Of a stretch of 64,000 nucleotides of DNA, positions 45,498-54,017 are shown piece by piece. Position numbers and translations under genes: made by a program. Each line of letters opens with the position of its first letter. Position 1 is the stretch's first letter. This DNA is from Bog-756 sp963753905 (lineage in GTDB: Bacteria > Actinomycetota > Acidimicrobiia > Acidimicrobiales > RAAP-2). The stretch lies in the NCBI GenBank assembly GCA_963753905.1, contig CAVWDZ010000001.1, forward strand, positions 2,046,001 to 2,110,000, written 5' to 3'. A model generated the notes under the pieces. The model was not told the origin of the DNA. It searched no databases and worked only from the letters and a program-made list of their open reading frames with translations.

Positions 45498-45636
45498 GAG
45501 GCCGTCCGTTCGGGCGCTACCCAATCGATTACTTCGGTGGTCGAGTGTCCCTCGGTACTGGATCGGATGCGATGACGAACGAGCCGACCCTTTTTGCTCG
45601 ACACGCGGCTCGTGTGCTGCCGAGGGTTCGCTCACA

Positions 45637-47148
45637 GTGACCAACACGATCCCTGCCGATAGTCCTGAACTGCAACTAGAGCCCGCGGAATCAACGCTTG
45701 ATTGCGAGCACACCGGGTCCCGATGGAAGCGCCGCTTGGAAGGTTCTTCAGCCGCGATCAGAAGGCATTGGCTATTTACGATTCTGTTCGTCATCGGCAC
45801 GACAATTCGGGTACTGACAATGGCGGCCTACCGCCCAGCCCTCTTCTACCCAGACTCCGGTGACTATCTATGGCAGTCCGCCAATCTGAAACCTTCTGGG
45901 TGGCATCCACCCGGATACCCTCTCTTCTTGTGGTTGCTCCGACCTCTGCACAACGTAACTGTTATCCCACTCGCCAATCACCTCATGATCCTCGGGGCGT
46001 CCATATGCATCTATTCGCTACTGTGCAGACTGGGAATGGCGTGCTGGCTCGCAGCGCTGGGCTGCGCCCCGCTACTACTTGATGCCTTTCAAATCAACAT
46101 AGAACAGTACGTTCTGTCCGAAGCCCTGTTCGAGACGGTCCTCACGGTTTCGTTCGTGCTCCTTCTGTGGAAGCGCCATCCATCGTTCCTCCGCACCACG
46201 ACAATCGGGCTCCTCCTTTCGTACGCGTGCCTGATTCGAACCTCCGGTCTCATTCTCATCGTGCCGGTTGCATTCTTCCTGCTGGTCACCCGAGCAGGTT
46301 GGTGGAAGGTTGGGTTGTGCGTGGTCGCATTCTCGATTCCAATTCTCGCTAGCGCGGCCTGGTTCGACGCTACTTACGGGTCATTCGAGACATCCAACCT
46401 GACCGGCTACCAGCTGTACACTCGAATCGGGCCGATCGCGGACTGTTCTCATCTGACACTCTCCAAAGCCGAGAAGTATCTCTGTCCGAGTGTGCCCATC
46501 AACGAGCGCCCGGGAGCTCCCTGGTTCGTCAGTGGACCGTCGCCAGCCGTGAAGCTCCGAGCGAGCGCACCGAAGACCTTCGATTCAACCGAAATGGCCT
46601 TCGATGTGGCAATCCTGGAACATCAGCCGGTGGACTACTCCTACCACGTGGCACTCGACTGGCTACGTCAGTTCCTACCGGGCCATCCGGAGCCGAAGGG
46701 GATCCAAGAAGAGGAGATCTACTTTCAGCCAACGTATCCGGGAGTCGACGTCTCGGGCGTCCCAGACCCTTCGTCCTTTGTCTCGTTGGCCGGAGGCGGC
46801 CCGCTCCCAGCGTCGAACGTGGGTATTGCCCGGTTTCTCGTGAACTATCAGCGCATCGTGTACACGTGGGGTCCGCTGGAGCTCGTATTCGTGATGCTCG
46901 CTCTCGCAGCGACTGCTGGACTCGGTGCCGCGCGCCGGTCATCGAGACGCCCCGAGAGTGGACTGTTGCTGGCGGCCGGTTCCCTCGTCGCGCTGTTCTC
47001 GTTCGCCCTGGTCTTCTTCGAGTGGCGGTACCTGCTTCCCAACCTGATCTTCCTTCCACCCGCCGGAGTGCTCGGCGCGTCGATGCTATGGCCGGGCTTA
47101 TCGGCCGCCCATCGACACAGCAGGCACTCAAAGCGAGGAGCCGTGTAG
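45637..47148 (+). CDS. GT-C-like integral membrane protein
   Basis: A 503-residue protein with about ten membrane segments and one large extracytoplasmic loop (about 240-400). The first loop after segment 1 has YRPALFYPDSGDYLWQSANL, with an Asp-containing motif like the catalytic site of GT-C glycosyltransferases (family 39/87-like), then GWHPPGYPLFLWLLRPL. Such enzymes transfer sugar from polyprenyl phosphate outside the membrane. The preceding DPM-like GT2 would supply the donor. Composition is lower in GC than the housekeeping genes, and one TTA codon lies at 47098-47100. GTG 45637 is the start. Assignment rests on topology and motif, not on a secure family match. Confidence 0.65.
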   Translation: MTNTIPADSPELQLEPAESTLDCEHTGSRWKRRLEGSSAAIRRHWLFTILFVIGTTIRVLTMAAYRPALFYPDSGDYLWQSANLKPSGWHPPGYPLFLWLLRPLHNVTVIPLANHLMILGASICIYSLLCRLGMACWLAALGCAPLLLDAFQINIEQYVLSEALFETVLTVSFVLLLWKRHPSFLRTTTIGLLLSYACLIRTSGLILIVPVAFFLLVTRAGWWKVGLCVVAFSIPILASAAWFDATYGSFETSNLTGYQLYTRIGPIADCSHLTLSKAEKYLCPSVPINERPGAPWFVSGPSPAVKLRASAPKTFDSTEMAFDVAILEHQPVDYSYHVALDWLRQFLPGHPEPKGIQEEEIYFQPTYPGVDVSGVPDPSSFVSLAGGGPLPASNVGIARFLVNYQRIVYTWGPLELVFVMLALAATAGLGAARRSSRRPESGLLLAAGSLVALFSFALVFFEWRYLLPNLIFLPPAGVLGASMLWPGLSAAHRHSRHSKRGAV

Positions 47149-47363
47149 CCCCAAATTTGGTTGTGGTGGCCGATCCTGATCTCAGCCCCATCCGGTGTCG
47201 ACCGTGGACGGTGCCGCCGTGGCTCAGATACTCCCTGCGAGAGTCTTCAGCTCAGTCTTCGTGGAGCCCGGTCATGAGCAGTTTGTAAACTGTCGCCCGC
47301 GGTAGCAGCAATCCGCAATTGTCTGATCGCCTGGGTACGCGCACGAGGCTAGGATCAGCGGCC

Positions 47364-48122
47364 GTGCTCCCTGATGGATTTGACCCTGGCTACTACCTCA
47401 TGGTGTACGGAGATGTCGCCGAGTCGCAGATGGACCCGTCCGAGCACTACCTCCAGTTCGGTCGCCACGAAGGCCGCACCGGAGTCCCGCCGAAACTCAA
47501 GCATCCACTAGAGCGCGAGTTGACTGATCGGATTGAGTTCTTCGAACGGGCATTCAACGCCCTTCTTGCAAATGGGATCGAGGGTGACTATCTAGAGTTC
47601 GGCACGGGACATGGAAAGACACTCTGGTGCGCTTGGAAGGCATCGAGAGCTGTTGGGCTAAACCCTCACCTCTGGGCGTTTGACTCCTTCAAAGGGCTTC
47701 CGCCGTGCGACAATCCTATCGACGAAAGCCACCCGGCCTGGCAGACGGGACGATATGCGGTCAGTGAACTCAAGCTTCGAGCCAATCTCGAGGCAATGGG
47801 TGTTCCTGACGATGACCTGACTACGGTGCCAGGGTTCTTCGCTGATTCGCTCTGTCGCCCAGGACTGCCGGAAACAGTTTCCTTAGCGTACGTCGACTGT
47901 GACATGTACTCGTCGACGATCGATGTGCTGAAATATCTCGCCACCATTCTTCGTCACGGTTCAATCGTCGCATTCGACGATTTTTTCTGCTGGTCGCCAT
48001 CAAACCGATCGGGCGAGCAAGTCGCCCTTGAGGAATTCGTGCAAAAGCATCCCAAGCTGAGATTCAACCGCTATCTGCCAATCGGGTGGCACGGTATGTC
48101 ATTTTTCGTCACCGATGCGTAG
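47364..48122 (+). CDS. TylF/macrocin-O-methyltransferase-like protein
   Basis: A 252-residue protein. Residues 5-40 hold the short module DPGYYLMVYGDVAESQMDP and EHYLQFGRHEGR, often found attached to glycosyltransferases and glycan enzymes. The rest is a TylF-type methyltransferase: YLEFGTGHGKTLWCAW (SAM site), WAFDSFKGLPP, LAYVDCDMYSSTIDVLKYL and GSIVAFDDFFCW. TylF enzymes methylate sugar hydroxyls, fitting the glycan context. GTG 47364 is preferred; an upstream TTG at 47319 adds 15 residues. A TTA codon is at 47883-47885. It is the last protein gene before the tRNA. Confidence 0.8.
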   Translation: MLPDGFDPGYYLMVYGDVAESQMDPSEHYLQFGRHEGRTGVPPKLKHPLERELTDRIEFFERAFNALLANGIEGDYLEFGTGHGKTLWCAWKASRAVGLNPHLWAFDSFKGLPPCDNPIDESHPAWQTGRYAVSELKLRANLEAMGVPDDDLTTVPGFFADSLCRPGLPETVSLAYVDCDMYSSTIDVLKYLATILRHGSIVAFDDFFCWSPSNRSGEQVALEEFVQKHPKLRFNRYLPIGWHGMSFFVTDA

Positions 48123-48444
48123 CCGGCCGGCACCGCCGAATCCTTGCCGCATCGAGTATCTGGCCGTTCATCGTTGGGCATAGGTGCATCGTTCGCCGTT
48201 CTTACCTTCATCTTTGGCCTGTGGCTGGCCCCGCTCGGGGCCGCCTTGTTCTCTCCGGAGCCGTCGGGGGCACCGTCGACGGGATGGGCCTGGGACAGCA
48301 AATCGGTAGACCGAGGCTCAAAAGACTCGTTACGGAGTGAGCCGGCGCCAGGACGCGGGGACCCTGTCTCGTCAACAAAAATCAACGAAGCATCCAGGGG
48401 CGGAGGTGTCCGAGTTCATGGAATGAGCCGCTTGACGCAGATTG
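48123..48444. other. Intergenic region before the tRNA gene
   Basis: No supported gene. One frame from about 48171 reads a short hydrophobic stretch (FAVLTFIFGLWLAPLGAAL), but it then runs through the tRNA on the opposite strand, so it is probably not coding. It could be a relic of a membrane protein. The region lies 3' to the leftward tRNA and 3' to the TylF-like gene. Confidence 0.4.
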
Positions 48445-48518
48445 TGGGGACGGAGGGAGTCGAACCCTCACTGGAGGCGGTTTAAGCGCCCTGCCTCTGC
48501 CATTTGGGCTACGTCCCC
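48445..48518 (-). tRNA. tRNA with anticodon UAA (Leu codon UUA) and short variable loop
   Basis: A complete 74-nt cloverleaf folds on the minus strand. Acceptor GGGGACG / CGTCCCC; D arm with GCC/GGC and the G18-G19 pair; anticodon stem GGGCG / CGCCT with loop CTTAAAC (anticodon TAA, U33 present); variable loop CCAGT of five bases; T arm GAGGG-TTCGACT-CCCTC; discriminator A, no encoded CCA. UAA would read the leucine codon UUA. Bacterial leucine tRNAs are class II with a long variable arm, and this one is class I, so its amino acid identity is uncertain. Sequence features suggest a functional tRNA rather than a relic. Confidence 0.85.
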
Positions 48519-48600
48519 CGGTCGACCGACTTGTAGGGAGACCATAGATCGGCGCAACCCGACCGGCCGGTGACACCCGCGGCCGGCGCAACCACCCGCC

Positions 48601-50208
48601 TCAGCGGGTCCGGTGCCCAGGCACCGGACCGAGGACGCGTTCGACCGCCTCGAGCTCCTCGTCGCGGGGGCGCTCGGCTACGCGGACGGGGCCCTCACCC
48701 TCCGCCCACGGGCCGAGCACGGCAGTCGGTCGCCGTCCCATGTCCCACTCCGGCCACGCCGTCGAGGCCGCCCCGGCCACCTCGGAGGTGGGGACCCCGG
48801 TGCGGGCGAAGGAGGTCCAGGCCTGACGCATTGCCGTCGAGAGCGCCAACGCATCCTTGCCACCGCCGGTGAACGTCTGGATCAGCGGATACCGCACCGT
48901 GCCGAACACGAAGGGAACGTCCAACGCGTGGCAGGAGCCGAGCACGCCCCTGAAGATCGGGGACGGCCAGGTGAAGAGATACGCGTAGGTCCCCACGCCC
49001 GGTTCTGCTGCTTCCTCGTGCGCGTCGGCCAGCCGCACCGAGGGGGCACGGAACACGAACTCGGTGGCGATCGACGTCCAGAGGTCACGGGCCTCCATCG
49101 GCTCGCCCCGCGCGGCGCGGGCCGACCGCACGGCGGCGATCACCCGATCAGCCGCGCTCTCGTCCTCGAATGCGCGCACGAGGCGCCACCGGAGCCGATC
49201 GGCGTCGAGCGAGGAGATGGCGGGGTCGCTCATCGAAAAGAGGGTCCACTCGTCACGCGTGGTCCCGATCAGTAGAGGAATGTCCGCCACTGATCCGGCC
49301 ACCACCGACGAGAGTGGGGGTCGCAGCAGAAGCCCGCCGTCTACGACCGGCCGGAGGGGGAGGCCGTCGACGTGGGAGTCACCCGTCCGTTCGAATTCGG
49401 CCACCGCAGCGACCAGGCGGTCGGGCGGGACCTGCTCGAGCGCCTCGCGGGTACAGGCAACGCCCATCTGGGAAGCGAGCTTCTCGGCCGCCTCGGCAGC
49501 CGTCTCCGCCGACATCGTGTAGGGCGGACCGCTCTGGACCACGGCACGATGGAACAGACCGTTTGCCTCGGGTGTCCCCAGGAGGGCCGACACGCTCATC
49601 CCGCCGGCCGACTCGCCGAAGAGGGTCACACACCCCGGGTCGCCCCCGAACCCGGCGATGTGGTCGTGCACCCACCGAAGGGCGGCAACCTGGTCGGCCA
49701 GTCCCCAGTTGCCCGTCCCGGTCCACTCGTGACCATCCAGCCAGGTCTGACCGGCATCGCCCAGGGCGGGGTGGGCCAGATAGCCGAGGAGGCCGAGCCG
49801 GTAGTTGACGGTCACCACCACCACGTCGCCCTCGCGGGCCAGGTCGGTGCCCCGATACAGCCCGGTCGAGCCAGACCCCGAGAGGAACGAACCCCCGTGG
49901 ACCCACACCATGACCGGCCGCTTGGCCCCGTCGAGTCCGGGCGTCCACACATTGAGGCTCAGACAGTCCTCCGACGCGGGTTCAGGCGTCGCCCCCGGGA
50001 AGATCGCGGCCAAGATCTGCGCCTGGGGCGCAACCGGACCGAACCGGTCGCAGTCGCGGACGCCCGACCAGGGCTCCGGGGCTGCCGGCGGGCGCCAGCG
50101 GCGGTGCCCGGCCGGCGATGCAGCGTAGGGGATCCCGGAGAACGTCCATATCCCGCCACGCTCGACCCCGCGGACCCGACCCCCTCCGACCTCGGTCACA
50201 CCTTGCAC
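48601..50208 (-). CDS. Type B carboxylesterase/lipase
   Basis: A 535-residue alpha/beta hydrolase of the carboxylesterase family. The oxyanion region is VMVWVHGGSFLSGSGS, the nucleophile Ser is in TLFGESAGGMSVSALL, and the C-terminal His is in GSCHALDVPFVFG. The N-terminal GVERGGIWTFSGIPYAASPAG is typical. No signal peptide, so probably cytoplasmic. The substrate is a carboxylic ester; p-nitrobenzyl-type activity is common in the family but not proven here. GTG 50208 has GAGGGAGCAC upstream. It is divergent from the NlpC/P60 gene. Confidence 0.9.
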   Translation of the reverse strand: MQGVTEVGGGRVRGVERGGIWTFSGIPYAASPAGHRRWRPPAAPEPWSGVRDCDRFGPVAPQAQILAAIFPGATPEPASEDCLSLNVWTPGLDGAKRPVMVWVHGGSFLSGSGSTGLYRGTDLAREGDVVVVTVNYRLGLLGYLAHPALGDAGQTWLDGHEWTGTGNWGLADQVAALRWVHDHIAGFGGDPGCVTLFGESAGGMSVSALLGTPEANGLFHRAVVQSGPPYTMSAETAAEAAEKLASQMGVACTREALEQVPPDRLVAAVAEFERTGDSHVDGLPLRPVVDGGLLLRPPLSSVVAGSVADIPLLIGTTRDEWTLFSMSDPAISSLDADRLRWRLVRAFEDESAADRVIAAVRSARAARGEPMEARDLWTSIATEFVFRAPSVRLADAHEEAAEPGVGTYAYLFTWPSPIFRGVLGSCHALDVPFVFGTVRYPLIQTFTGGGKDALALSTAMRQAWTSFARTGVPTSEVAGAASTAWPEWDMGRRPTAVLGPWAEGEGPVRVAERPRDEELEAVERVLGPVPGHRTR

Positions 50209-50440
50209 CCGTGCTCCCTCCAGTTCGACCGGACTCCTGCCGATAGTTCCTTGAACTTACTCACTCGTCCCCCGCGCCCGTCTGGGGGGCGGTGACGGCA
50301 AGGATCCGGGGCAGGTCCATGACACCCTTTCGACACCTGGCGTGCACCTTCGGTTCACCTGGGCAAACGCAGATCGTGACCTGCGATTTTCCGAGGAACC
50401 CCGCAGAGAAGTTCCCGCCGGTCGTCGCTACAGTGCCAGG

Positions 50441-51826
50441 GTGCCCGACGTGACCTCCGGCCGCCAGCGTGCGCGCCCGCCCGCCGGGGTCGCGGGTGCT
50501 CGGTCGCCCAGATTGCCGGTTCGCCGCACGGGAAGATTCCGAAGCGGTGCGGTCACCCTTGCCGCCGCCAGCATTCTGGTGGCACTAATCGCCGGAGCAG
50601 TGCCGACAGCCGGTGCGGCGACGGGCACCACCTCGGGCACGGCAGTCGGCTCGACGACCACCTCGACCACTCCGGTTCAGGGACAGATCAGTGCGGCCGA
50701 GACACAGGTCGCGGCCATCGAGACCCAGATCTCCGCGCAACAGCAGACCCTTGACGCGGCCGATGAGGCGTACAACCAAGCCGTCATCAACCTCACCGCC
50801 ACACAGTCGGCGCTCTCGACCACCACCGCCTCTCTGACCGCGGCCCGCGCCAAGCTCGACGCTGCCCGGACCACGCTGCGCAACAACGTGATCGAGTCGT
50901 ACACCAGCGGATCCTCGGACGATGCCGTCGCCGCGCTCTTCGCCGCCCCGACAGGGGGAGCGCAGACGCGCACCCTCTATGAACGCCTCGACATCGGCAA
51001 CCTGTCGGCTGAGGTCGCCTCGGTGGAGGCCGGGCAGCGACGGCTGACCGCCACCGAGTCCAAGCTCCGGGGCGAGCAACGAAGCGAGACCGCGCAGCTG
51101 GCCGAAGAGAACGGGGCACGGCAGAGCGCGGCAGCAGCCAGCGCCGCCTCCGAAGCCACGCTCGAGCAGGTCCAAGGCACCCTGGCCCAGGAGATCGCCC
51201 AGCAGGCAGCGGCTCAGGCCGCCGCCGCCGCCCAGGCCGCCGCTTCGGCCACCACTCCCGCGGCCAGACAAACCGCCGCCGCCCAGGCATCACAGGCTGC
51301 TCAGGTGGCGAGCACCGTGAGCGGTGGGAGTGCGGCGGCCACGAGCGCCAACCGAGCGGCCAACCAGGCCGCCGGGGCGGGCGGCTCCGCCCCGGGCCCG
51401 AGCGGCGGCACGGTGATCGCGAGCGGGGGCAACCCCACGGCGGCCGGCCTGGCGGCCGTGCACGGCGCCATGCAGTACCTCGGAGTGCCCTACCTCTGGG
51501 GCGGCGCCAGCTCCGCCGGGGTCGACTGCTCGGGACTCACCATGCTGGCCTGGGCCGCGGCCGGGGTGACCCTCCCCCACTCGGCGGCCGACCAGTACGC
51601 AAGCTTCCCGCACGTCGGTCTCACCTCGCTCGAGCCCGGCGACCTCCTCTTCTACGACCTCGGTGGGGCGGGCATCGACCACGTGGTCATGTACGTGGGG
51701 CCGGTACTCGACGGACAGTCCACCGCCTACGGGACGGACACGATCATCCAGGCCGCACACACCGGGACGGTCGTCACCTTCGACCCGCTCTGGTACTTCG
51801 GACTGGTCGGCGCCGCACGTCCCTGA
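50441..51826 (+). CDS. Secreted NlpC/P60 peptidoglycan endopeptidase with coiled-coil domain
   Basis: A 461-residue exported protein like the RipA/RpfB-partner endopeptidases of actinobacteria. A signal peptide ends near residue 60 (GAVTLAAASILVALIAGAV). Residues 75-300 are an Ala/Gln/Glu-rich coiled coil of the type that binds FtsEX-like regulators, followed by a Gly/Ala/Ser linker. The C-terminal NlpC/P60 domain has catalytic Cys C363 in VDCSGLTMLAW, His H414 in IDHVVMYVG and the third polar residue near IIQAAHTG. It should cut stem peptides in the wall during division. GTG 50441 fits the signal peptide; the upstream ATG at 50342 does not. Confidence 0.9.
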   Translation: MPDVTSGRQRARPPAGVAGARSPRLPVRRTGRFRSGAVTLAAASILVALIAGAVPTAGAATGTTSGTAVGSTTTSTTPVQGQISAAETQVAAIETQISAQQQTLDAADEAYNQAVINLTATQSALSTTTASLTAARAKLDAARTTLRNNVIESYTSGSSDDAVAALFAAPTGGAQTRTLYERLDIGNLSAEVASVEAGQRRLTATESKLRGEQRSETAQLAEENGARQSAAAASAASEATLEQVQGTLAQEIAQQAAAQAAAAAQAAASATTPAARQTAAAQASQAAQVASTVSGGSAAATSANRAANQAAGAGGSAPGPSGGTVIASGGNPTAAGLAAVHGAMQYLGVPYLWGGASSAGVDCSGLTMLAWAAAGVTLPHSAADQYASFPHVGLTSLEPGDLLFYDLGGAGIDHVVMYVGPVLDGQSTAYGTDTIIQAAHTGTVVTFDPLWYFGLVGAARP

Positions 51827-51895
51827 TCGCGACTTGTCACTGACTCGGGCCGAAGCCGCACGGCATCATCCGGGCCCTAAAGTCGCACCAGTCCC

Positions 51896-52924
51896 ATGAC
51901 GCTCCAGCTCTCGATCATCGTCCCAGCCTTCAACGAGGCCGACCGCCTGGACGAGGGCATGCGTCGGTTCGAAGCAGCGGCCGCGTCGGGCGCGGTTGAT
52001 CTCGAGCGCACCGAGGTGCTGCTGGTCGACGACGGGAGCACGGACGACACCGCCGCCGAGGCGGAAAAGGTCCTTGCCGCCCTGCCCCATCATCGGATCG
52101 CGCGTCTCCACCGCAATCAGGGGAAGGGCGCTGCGATCCGAGCCGGGGTGACCCGGGCCCGGGCACCGCTGCTGGCGTTCATGGACGCCGACATGGCCAT
52201 CGATCCCCATGCCATCTCTCAGCTGCTCGACGGGTTGGCCGACAACGACCTGGCCATCGGCTCACGTGCCCTTCCCGACTCGATGGTCGAGACGACCTAC
52301 GCGATGCGGTCCCTGATGGGCCGCCTCTTCAACATGCTGGTCACGATGGGTACCGGGCTCGGCCTCCTGGACACCCAGTGCGGGTTCAAAGCCTTCCGGA
52401 CCCCGGCTGCCCGCCTTCTCTTCCACCTGGTGCGGATCGACCGGTTCGCCTTCGACGTCGAAGTCCTCTCACGGGCCCACCAGCTCGGTCTCCGGATCAC
52501 CGAGGTGCCGGTGCTCTGGAGGCACGTCCCCGGGAGCAGCATCCACCCGCTGCACGACTCCGTCGCCATGCTTGCCGACGTGTACGGTTCGCGGCTCGGA
52601 TTGCTTGCGACCCCCCCGGTGACCGCTCTCACGGTACGGGGCGACCCTCGCGGTGCCACGTCCGCTCTGGCATCCCGGGCCGCCGACGTACTGGCCCGGA
52701 CCCTGGACGGGGCGCCTCTGCCGCTCGTCTCCAAGGGTGCGTCGGTCACCGCGCTCATGGCCCTCGTGGAGCCCTCCGACGCGGCGCGGGCATTCGCCGC
52801 CCTGCGGGCCGAATTCGAACCCCTCGACGTCTGGAGGCGCACCCTCACCCTGGACGGATTGCGCTCCCTCGGCCCGCTGGCCGGTCGCCTCGACGATCCG
52901 CGCACCGAGGGACCGTCGTCCTGA
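51896..52924 (+). CDS. Family 2 glycosyltransferase, polyprenyl-phosphate type
   Basis: A 342-residue protein. The GT-A domain has LSIIVPAFNEADRLDEG, LLVDDGSTDDT, AFMDADMAID (DxD) and LDTQCGFKAFR, the pattern of dolichyl/polyprenyl-phosphate glucosyl or mannosyl transferases. The last 110 residues are helical without a clear membrane segment, so it is peripheral rather than integral. It starts 70 bases after the NlpC/P60 gene and precedes the acyltransferase and epimerase genes on the same strand; the four may form a cell-envelope operon. Confidence 0.87.
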   Translation: MTLQLSIIVPAFNEADRLDEGMRRFEAAAASGAVDLERTEVLLVDDGSTDDTAAEAEKVLAALPHHRIARLHRNQGKGAAIRAGVTRARAPLLAFMDADMAIDPHAISQLLDGLADNDLAIGSRALPDSMVETTYAMRSLMGRLFNMLVTMGTGLGLLDTQCGFKAFRTPAARLLFHLVRIDRFAFDVEVLSRAHQLGLRITEVPVLWRHVPGSSIHPLHDSVAMLADVYGSRLGLLATPPVTALTVRGDPRGATSALASRAADVLARTLDGAPLPLVSKGASVTALMALVEPSDAARAFAALRAEFEPLDVWRRTLTLDGLRSLGPLAGRLDDPRTEGPSS

Positions 52925-52976
52925 CCGCAGCCGGTCCGCGGGAGCCCCGGGCCCCGGTGCACGAGCCGGGGGTACC

Positions 52977-54013
52977 ATGCATCGGGTGAGCGCTGATCCC
53001 GGGGAGAAGCCACGCACCCGAAAAGGAGCGGGTCCTCCGGGCGACGCGGGGCTCATCGATGCGATCGTGCGACAGAGCGCTACCGGGCCGGTCGCCGGTC
53101 AGGACGACGGTGCCCGCCAGGGAAGCCCGATCGGGGCCGCCCCTACCGGCATCGGACGCAGGGACGGCGGCACCGTCTCGGTCCTGCCCGTGGCCACCCG
53201 CCGCCCGCCCGGCGTGCAGCCGGCCGACCCGCGAATTTCCGACGTCGACGAGTGGGGCCGCTCGGAGCACATGCGCTCCGTCGTCCGCCGTTTCTACGAC
53301 CCGATCTACCGGTACTGGTTCCGAGTCGAGTGGGAGGGGCTCGAGAAGATCCCGCGGCAGGGGGCGCGCTGCTGATCGGCAACCACGCCGGAGCGATCCC
53401 TGCGGACGCCCCGGCCATCATGCACGGCATCGAACGGGAGCTCGGGCGATCCGTCTACGGCCTGGCCGATTACTTCTTCCGCACCCTTCCGGTCGTCGGC
53501 ACCCTCTGGTCGCGCACCGGGGGCGTCCCGGCTCACCCGGACAATGCGTTCCGGCTCCTCCACGACCAGCAACAGCTCGCCCTGGTCTTCCCCGAGGGAA
53601 CCAAGGCCACGTCGAAGACCTACTCCGACCGGTACCGACTGCGGCGGTTCGGCCGGGGAGGCTTCGTCGAGATCGCCATGCGGGCGGGGGTCCCGATCAT
53701 CCCGATCGCCGTGGTCGGCGCCGAGGAGTCGATGCCAATCATCTTCCGGGTCCCCGGGGTGGCGAGAGTCCTCAATCTCCCGTACTTCCCGGTCACCGCC
53801 AATGCGCTGCTGATGGGTCCGCTCGGCTACATCACCTATTTCCCGGTCAAGTTCAAGTTCCGGGTGCTCGACCCGGTCTCCTTCAACGTGGAGCCCGGCC
53901 TCGACCGCTACTCGCGCAGCCGGGTGATGGACGAGGCGGAGGGGATCCGCTCCACCATGCAGGACGCCCTCCACGACATGCTGCGCGAGCGCCGCAGCAT
54001 CTGGTTCGGCTGA
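52977..54013 (+). pseudogene. PlsC-like lysophospholipid acyltransferase, interrupted by a 1-bp frameshift
   Basis: Two frames must be joined. ATG 52977 opens a polar N-terminus that leads into VRRFYDPIYRYWFRVEWEGL and IPRQG, then meets a stop. Adding one base to the G5 run at 53360-53364 continues directly into GALLIGNHAGAIPADAPAIM (the acyltransferase NH-x-D site), LVFPEGTKATSK (EGT motif) and MRAGVPIIPIAVVG. The joined product of about 345 residues acylates a glycerolipid such as lysophosphatidate. The join is seamless, so the break is recent or a sequence error. It lies five bases before the epimerase gene. Confidence 0.75.
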
Positions 54014-54017
54014 ACCG

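Noticed and set aside
48144..48485. Possible 113-residue protein with a hydrophobic N-terminus
   Set aside because: The frame runs through the tRNA on the opposite strand and its C-terminal half is the known false peptide (EGVEPSLEAV type) made by reading antisense to a tRNA.
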